A stretch of DNA of 9,374 nucleotides from Porticoccus sp041592135 (GTDB lineage Bacteria; Pseudomonadota; Gammaproteobacteria; Pseudomonadales; Porticoccaceae). Made by a program: the position numbers and the translations under genes. Below are positions 5,992-9,374 of the stretch, piece by piece. The stretch lies in the NCBI GenBank assembly GCA_041592135.1, contig JBFHQR010000097.1. The stretch is one strand, 5' to 3'. The stretch's first letter is position 1, and each line of letters opens with the position of its first letter. The notes below the pieces were generated by a model. The model was not told where the DNA came from. It saw only the letters and a list, made by a program, of their open reading frames with translations, and did no database searches.

Positions 5992-6645
5992 TCACCGCCA
6001 ATCGGCAATGGCCGCCTCGGCTGGTGGGTTAACCGGCCTCGCCAGCAGTCCGCCGTAGGCGAGCTTGACGTCGAAAACAGCCCCGTTGGCCATCGGCAGG
6101 AACGTGGCCGTACCGTACTGGGCATCAACCCATTCACGCAACCAGGGAAAATGTTTGAGCATCAACCAGGTATCAAACCCGGTCGGCGAGTCGCCCAACT
6201 GATGGGCGCTGGGCGAGTTCTGCAATTGCTGTCGGATATCCGCATACCTGCCACTCAACCGGTCCAGACGGTACAGGGATTTAAAGCCGATGCTGGCCAG
6301 CGAGGGATGCCACCGCAGCAGGCGGACATCCAGTTGCCACTGGTCGCCCTTCAGGTGATAGCGGTACTGCTCACCGCCAGCTTCCACCAGCAACACCCGG
6401 TAGCTCTGTGGTGCCAGTTTCTGGAACTGCAGGGTCACCACCGCCTCCTCCCGCAGCAGGGGCCGGTAACTGAGCAGGTCATAGCCCGCTAGAAACAGCA
6501 GAATGCTGAGGAATAACAGCGTCAAGCCCACCACCGCGCGCACCACCGCCGCCAGCATGCCGCCCTTTAGCAACAATCTCAGGGCCACCAGCAAGAGCAG
6601 TGCGGCCAACCCCAGGGGTAGCAGCATCGACGGCGACAGCGGCAT
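5992..6645 (-). CDS. Conserved protein of unknown function with two N-terminal membrane helices
   Basis: The protein has 217 residues. Two hydrophobic segments at about residues 7-26 and 31-57 form a hairpin anchor. A soluble domain of about 155 residues follows, with the recognisable stretches YRYHLKGDQWQLDVRLL, YRLDRLSGRYADI, SPTGFDTWLML and YGTATFLPMANGAVFDV. With two helices the C-terminal domain faces the same side as the N-terminus; which side is not clear. Similar proteins occur beside nudC/fimL in Pseudomonas (recalled from memory) and are sometimes labelled multidrug transporter. Nothing here supports transport: there are too few helices and no transporter motif. The ATG at 6643-6645 overlaps the nudC stop by one base (TGATG), so translation is probably coupled. 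The purine-rich GGGGGGTAG upstream is a possible ribosome binding site. Confidence 0.8.
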   Translation of the reverse strand: MPLSPSMLLPLGLAALLLLVALRLLLKGGMLAAVVRAVVGLTLLFLSILLFLAGYDLLSYRPLLREEAVVTLQFQKLAPQSYRVLLVEAGGEQYRYHLKGDQWQLDVRLLRWHPSLASIGFKSLYRLDRLSGRYADIRQQLQNSPSAHQLGDSPTGFDTWLMLKHFPWLREWVDAQYGTATFLPMANGAVFDVKLAYGGLLARPVNPPAEAAIADWR

Positions 6646-7481
6646 CAGACTACCCCCCGGCCTCTGCAGCCTGCGACGAAATGTTGAATCAATCTGCCGG
6701 ACAGTGTTCGCGCATCGGGATGGGGGGGCAACTGCTCATAGTGATACCAGTCAGCGGCGCTGATCTCCTCACCATCCACCCGGATTTCACCCGCCAGGTA
6801 ATTGGCGTGAAACCCCAGCATCAGCTGACCGGGGAAAGGCCAGGGCTGGCTGGAAAAATAGCGCAGATTGGTCACCCGGATACCCACCTCCTCCATCACC
6901 TCGCGGTGCAGGGCCTCTTCTGCGGTTTCTCCAGGCTCGATAAAGCCGGCCAGGGCGCTGTAAAAGCCTCCCTGCCATCGGGAACTGCTCGCCAACAGAC
7001 AATGGTCGCCGCGGCTAATCACCACAATGACGCAGGGAGAGAGGCGCGGGTAAAACAATTCATTACAGTGATCGCAGCACTTTGATCGATCGCCTTCCGA
7101 AGACTCGGTCGGGCGGCCACAGCGACCGCAGTAACGGTGCTGCCGATCCCATTGGACAAGCTGGCAGGCCCGTCCCGCCAGGTTAAACAGGGGTTCATCC
7201 ATGTCACCCAACAGGGAGCGCAACCGGAACCAGGCCAACTCCCGCGGTATACCCTCCAGCGGGAAATCGACCGCGTAGCAGGGCCGCCCGTCGAGCAGGC
7301 CCAATAGATGCCGGGGATAATCCTGTGCAGCCAACTGGGACGGGGGAAAAATGAGCTGCTCCCCATCTGCTGTACAGAGCACCTGCTGGTCGTGTACCGC
7401 AATCAACAGGGGCTCGCCAAAATGGCCTGGGGGCAAACTGGTGCAGGAATGAAATTCAGGCAAACGACCGTGGCTATCCAT
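6645..7481 (-). CDS. nudC: NudC, NADH pyrophosphatase / NAD-cap (deNADding) Nudix hydrolase
   Basis: The 278-residue enzyme cleaves NADH to NMNH and AMP. In E. coli it also removes the NAD cap from RNA 5' ends. The zinc ribbon is intact: C118-x2-C121 and C136-x2-C139, with the same 15-residue step between pairs as in E. coli NudC. The Nudix box at 179-201 is complete: G179-x5-E185-x7-R193-E194, then E197-E198-x-G200. The NudC-specific SQPWPFP (211-217) follows, which separates NADH pyrophosphatases from other Nudix enzymes. The N-terminal part (about 1-110) is the divergent NUDIX-like domain. ATG at 7481 is preferred; a GTG one codon earlier (7484) is possible and no strong ribosome binding site decides between them. 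It starts 18 bases after fimL and overlaps the following gene by one base. Confidence 0.93.
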   Translation of the reverse strand: MDSHGRLPEFHSCTSLPPGHFGEPLLIAVHDQQVLCTADGEQLIFPPSQLAAQDYPRHLLGLLDGRPCYAVDFPLEGIPRELAWFRLRSLLGDMDEPLFNLAGRACQLVQWDRQHRYCGRCGRPTESSEGDRSKCCDHCNELFYPRLSPCVIVVISRGDHCLLASSSRWQGGFYSALAGFIEPGETAEEALHREVMEEVGIRVTNLRYFSSQPWPFPGQLMLGFHANYLAGEIRVDGEEISAADWYHYEQLPPHPDARTLSGRLIQHFVAGCRGRGVV

Positions 7482-7499
7482 CACACCGGCACCAGGTTG

Positions 7500-9152
7500 T
7501 CAGGTGGTTTCCAGTGTCGACAGACACTCTTCAGCCACGCTCAATACGGCATCGTCGAAATGGCGGTTGCAACGGCGATTTTGCAGGTAGTATTCCAGAC
7601 TGACGATGGCATCCGCAAAGACGGCCATGGTCGAGGACAGGGAAACACTGCCGTCGGACCTCAGGCAGCGGTTGAGTATCTCCAGGCAACGCCGTGCCAC
7701 ACCCTCGGCACGTTTCAGACCGAGCATTCCCATCGGACCAAGGATCATTTTGAAATTTTGCGCCAGCGGTTCGGCCACCTCATCCCCCGCCACACCGTCG
7801 CAATAATCCGATGTCATTTGCATCACCGCGGCCAAGTGACCCGCAGCTTCCTGAAGTACCCTGCGCTCAGCGTGTTCGACGATATTGTCTTCTACCACCT
7901 GTTTCAGACTGAGGCTGTTTATCTGGGCGATACGGGATTCCGAAACGGGCTGGGACTGCAGCTCGGCCAGCACGGATTCGAGATACAGGAGGGTATCGGC
8001 CAATCGCTCGTACAACTCCATCGGCAATTGCCCGCTCTCAATGGGCGCAAGGCCGTCGACATGCGCATCGCAACGCTGGCTTGCGAGCTTGAGGTTACAT
8101 TGGCGACACAACCCTCCAAGCAACCGGAAACCAGCACCCATCTCATGGGAGAACTCTGTATCCACCGCCTCCGCCGCCATACCCTGGTCGAGTAGTTGCC
8201 GGAGGTGTTCGGTCTGCCCGCCGGTGGTGGCCAACAACAACGACAGGGATTCAGTGCCATCGCCCATAAACATGTCACGGCTGGCCACGACTTCGCTACT
8301 GGTATAGCCCGGAGAGCGAACCCCCAGCCGGCTCGCCAGTTTCGCCGCGCCGTCGCCCTGCAAGCCGGAGAGCGCAAAGTAGGACAGCAACTGCATTTGC
8401 AATTCAGCGGGGTAAAATTTTGTGCCGTCGGCATTCTCTTCCATCAGGCGCAGTTGTCGTTCAACGGCCATCAGGGCTTTCAGGCGGCTCTGCTCAAAAC
8501 CGAGGGCGCCCCGGTGCATGGCGCTCAATATCTCAAACACCAGCGACCAGTAATCCCGCTCAGCGGGATCGATCAGGGCCTTGCGCAAGCGGTGTACCCC
8601 ATGGGCCATCACCTTGATGGCCGCCGGGCGATTCGCGCCCTTGATTGCGTGGACAAGCCCCTGCTGAAACAGCCGCCGCACGGCGCCAACCACCTCCCGC
8701 TCCCGCTCATCGCGAAGCCTGGCCGAACTGAGCGGCGGCGTGGATGGAATGAACTCGCTCACCACCACGCGCTCATCCAGTGGCGGTTGCTTGAGAACAG
8801 ACCGCAAGTCATTGATTTCGGGCAGCAGCAGCAATACAGAGTCCCGCCCCTGGCGCTGTAACTGCTTCAGGTAACCCGGCAGGCAGTGCAGGGCATTGTG
8901 TACGGCTTTTGCTCCAGCGCCACTCTGCAAGGCAGCGTCTTCACCTGCGACGGCCAATAGCGCCTCGAACAGCGCTTCCCCACCTTGCAACTCGAGCACC
9001 CGAACGACACCCTTAAGGCGGTGCAACCGCTCTGCAAAGGCTACCCTATCAATACCGTCCGCGGCATCCTCCAGCAACTGCAGCAGCGACAGGACTTCCT
9101 TTTCCAGCTCGTCCTGTACCATAGTGATTACCTGGGTATTGACTCGATACAT
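7500..9152 (-). CDS. fimL: FimL-like protein (homologue of the ChpA N-terminus), type IV pilus/cAMP regulation
   Basis: This 550-residue, soluble, helix-rich protein is identified from its length, its ChpA/FimL-like sequence and its place between nhaB and nudC, which I recall as the arrangement in Pseudomonas aeruginosa. There FimL is a cytoplasmic polar protein needed for twitching and for cAMP production through adenylate cyclase CyaB, connecting to the Pil-Chp system. The N-terminal region holds an Hpt-like helix with H44-R-L-K47-G48. A related C-terminal segment, F467-K-M-I-L-G472, has Lys where a phospho-His would be. The middle is predicted helical without recognisable catalytic motifs. 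The start at 9152 has GGTGAG a few bases upstream; ATG at 9122 is a less likely internal alternative. It is the first gene of the minus-strand run. Whether this organism makes type IV pili cannot be seen here. Confidence 0.8.
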   Translation of the reverse strand: MYRVNTQVITMVQDELEKEVLSLLQLLEDAADGIDRVAFAERLHRLKGVVRVLELQGGEALFEALLAVAGEDAALQSGAGAKAVHNALHCLPGYLKQLQRQGRDSVLLLLPEINDLRSVLKQPPLDERVVVSEFIPSTPPLSSARLRDEREREVVGAVRRLFQQGLVHAIKGANRPAAIKVMAHGVHRLRKALIDPAERDYWSLVFEILSAMHRGALGFEQSRLKALMAVERQLRLMEENADGTKFYPAELQMQLLSYFALSGLQGDGAAKLASRLGVRSPGYTSSEVVASRDMFMGDGTESLSLLLATTGGQTEHLRQLLDQGMAAEAVDTEFSHEMGAGFRLLGGLCRQCNLKLASQRCDAHVDGLAPIESGQLPMELYERLADTLLYLESVLAELQSQPVSESRIAQINSLSLKQVVEDNIVEHAERRVLQEAAGHLAAVMQMTSDYCDGVAGDEVAEPLAQNFKMILGPMGMLGLKRAEGVARRCLEILNRCLRSDGSVSLSSTMAVFADAIVSLEYYLQNRRCNRHFDDAVLSVAEECLSTLETT

Positions 9153-9197
9153 TAACTCACCACCCTTGTTATTGGTCGGCCCTACACTTGCAAAAAC

Positions 9198-9212
9198 ACT
9201 AGGCCCAGTATA
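9198..9212 (-). promoter_or_regulatory. Candidate -10 box of fimL with overlapping quasi-palindrome
   Basis: On the minus strand TATACT (9207-9212) matches the -10 consensus at five of six positions. It overlaps a 12-base imperfect palindrome, ACTAGGCCCAGT (9198-9209, one mismatched pair). No good -35 box lies 16-18 bases upstream, so this would be an activator-dependent or weak promoter. Transcription would start near 9200, giving a leader of about 48 bases. Confidence 0.3.
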
Positions 9213-9216
9213 CCGT

Positions 9217-9244
9217 TTGCCCCCACCGGCCGAACCCTGATAAT
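9217..9244 (+). promoter_or_regulatory. Candidate nhaB promoter
   Basis: TTGCCC (9217-9222) and GATAAT (9239-9244) are separated by 16 bases and match the sigma-70 boxes at four and five of six positions. Transcription would start near 9251, leaving a leader of about 62 bases that becomes very A-rich just before the start codon (9288-9302). It lies back to back with the candidate fimL -10 box. Confidence 0.4.
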
Positions 9245-9312
9245 AACACCATTAGCTCCTATGGTTTGAGCAGTACCAAACAGACCCATGAATAAAATAA
9301 AAGGAACAACGC

Positions 9313-9374
9313 ATGTCTCAATCCATGTTTCAGGCTTTTGCTAAAAATTTCCTTGGCAATTCCCCCGATTGGTA
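9313..9374 (+). CDS. nhaB: NhaB Na+/H+ antiporter, N-terminal fragment
   Basis: The first 20 codons and two bases of the next are present before the window ends. The peptide MSQSMFQAFAKNFLGNSPDW (with TA- for the next Tyr) matches the conserved NhaB N-terminus; E. coli NhaB has RNFLGQSPDWYK at the same place. NhaB is an inner-membrane antiporter expelling Na+ in exchange for protons. AGGA (9302-9305) lies seven bases before the ATG. An ATG at 9288 is in another frame and ends after 18 codons. In P. aeruginosa nhaB lies near fimL (from memory), which supports the call despite the short length. Confidence 0.85.
   Translation, partial: MSQSMFQAFAKNFLGNSPDW

Noticed and set aside
7308..8861. A plus-strand frame antisense to nudC and fimL that is open for about 518 codons with a single stop (8193-8195)
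   Set aside because: It lies opposite strongly supported genes, has no family resemblance or ribosome binding site, and such open antisense frames are common in GC-rich coding DNA.
9288..9344. 18-codon frame (MNKIKGTTHV...) overlapping the nhaB start, considered as a regulatory upstream frame
   Set aside because: No Shine-Dalgarno precedes ATG 9288, and the AGGA inside it serves the nhaB ATG. The frame is likely a by-product of the A-rich leader.

Overview
The window reads as chromosomal core DNA of a GC-rich gammaproteobacterium. It is probably a marine or environmental relative of Pseudomonas (Pseudomonadales/Cellvibrionales type, for example Microbulbifer-like; the genus is a guess). The reasons are a Pseudomonas-type one-subunit sulfite reductase paired with a DUF934 protein, and a nhaB / fimL / nudC neighbourhood that I remember from Pseudomonas aeruginosa. 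I see no mobile element, CRISPR array, tRNA or rRNA.

Left part (1-473): bases 1-55 hold no gene that can be called. Next come a tandem 15-bp duplication and a perfect, bidirectional intrinsic terminator. A 43-codon membrane-protein gene follows on the minus strand (99-230), with its own plausible promoter. It is divergent from the sulfite reductase gene, and the 243-bp space between them (231-473) carries candidate promoters in both directions and a small A/T inverted repeat.

Plus-strand genes (474-3863): cysI encodes the sulfite reductase hemoprotein and has all four cluster cysteines and the substrate-pocket basic residues. It overlaps the start of a DUF934 gene by 17 bases, so the two are almost certainly co-translated for sulfate assimilation. 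A CPA2 cation/proton antiporter without a regulatory RCK domain follows after 86 bases.

Minus-strand run (9152 down to 3885): five genes are transcribed in the order fimL, nudC, an unnamed two-helix membrane protein, sohB, acuI-like oxidoreductase. The gaps are 18, -1, 41 and 41 bases, so at least part of the run is probably an operon. It mixes a regulator of type IV pilus/cAMP signalling, an NAD(H)/NAD-cap hydrolase, an unknown envelope protein, an inner-membrane S49 peptidase and an acrylyl-CoA reductase relative.

Right edge: nhaB, a Na+/H+ antiporter gene, starts at 9313 divergently from fimL and is cut after 20 codons. The 160-bp divergent spacer holds candidate back-to-back promoters.

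No obviously new defence or mobile system is present. The points most worth a second look are the tiny membrane protein next to cysI, the Hpt-like repeats of FimL (one with an intact H-x-x-K-G, one with the His replaced by Lys), the unnamed 217-residue protein and the TTG start of sohB.
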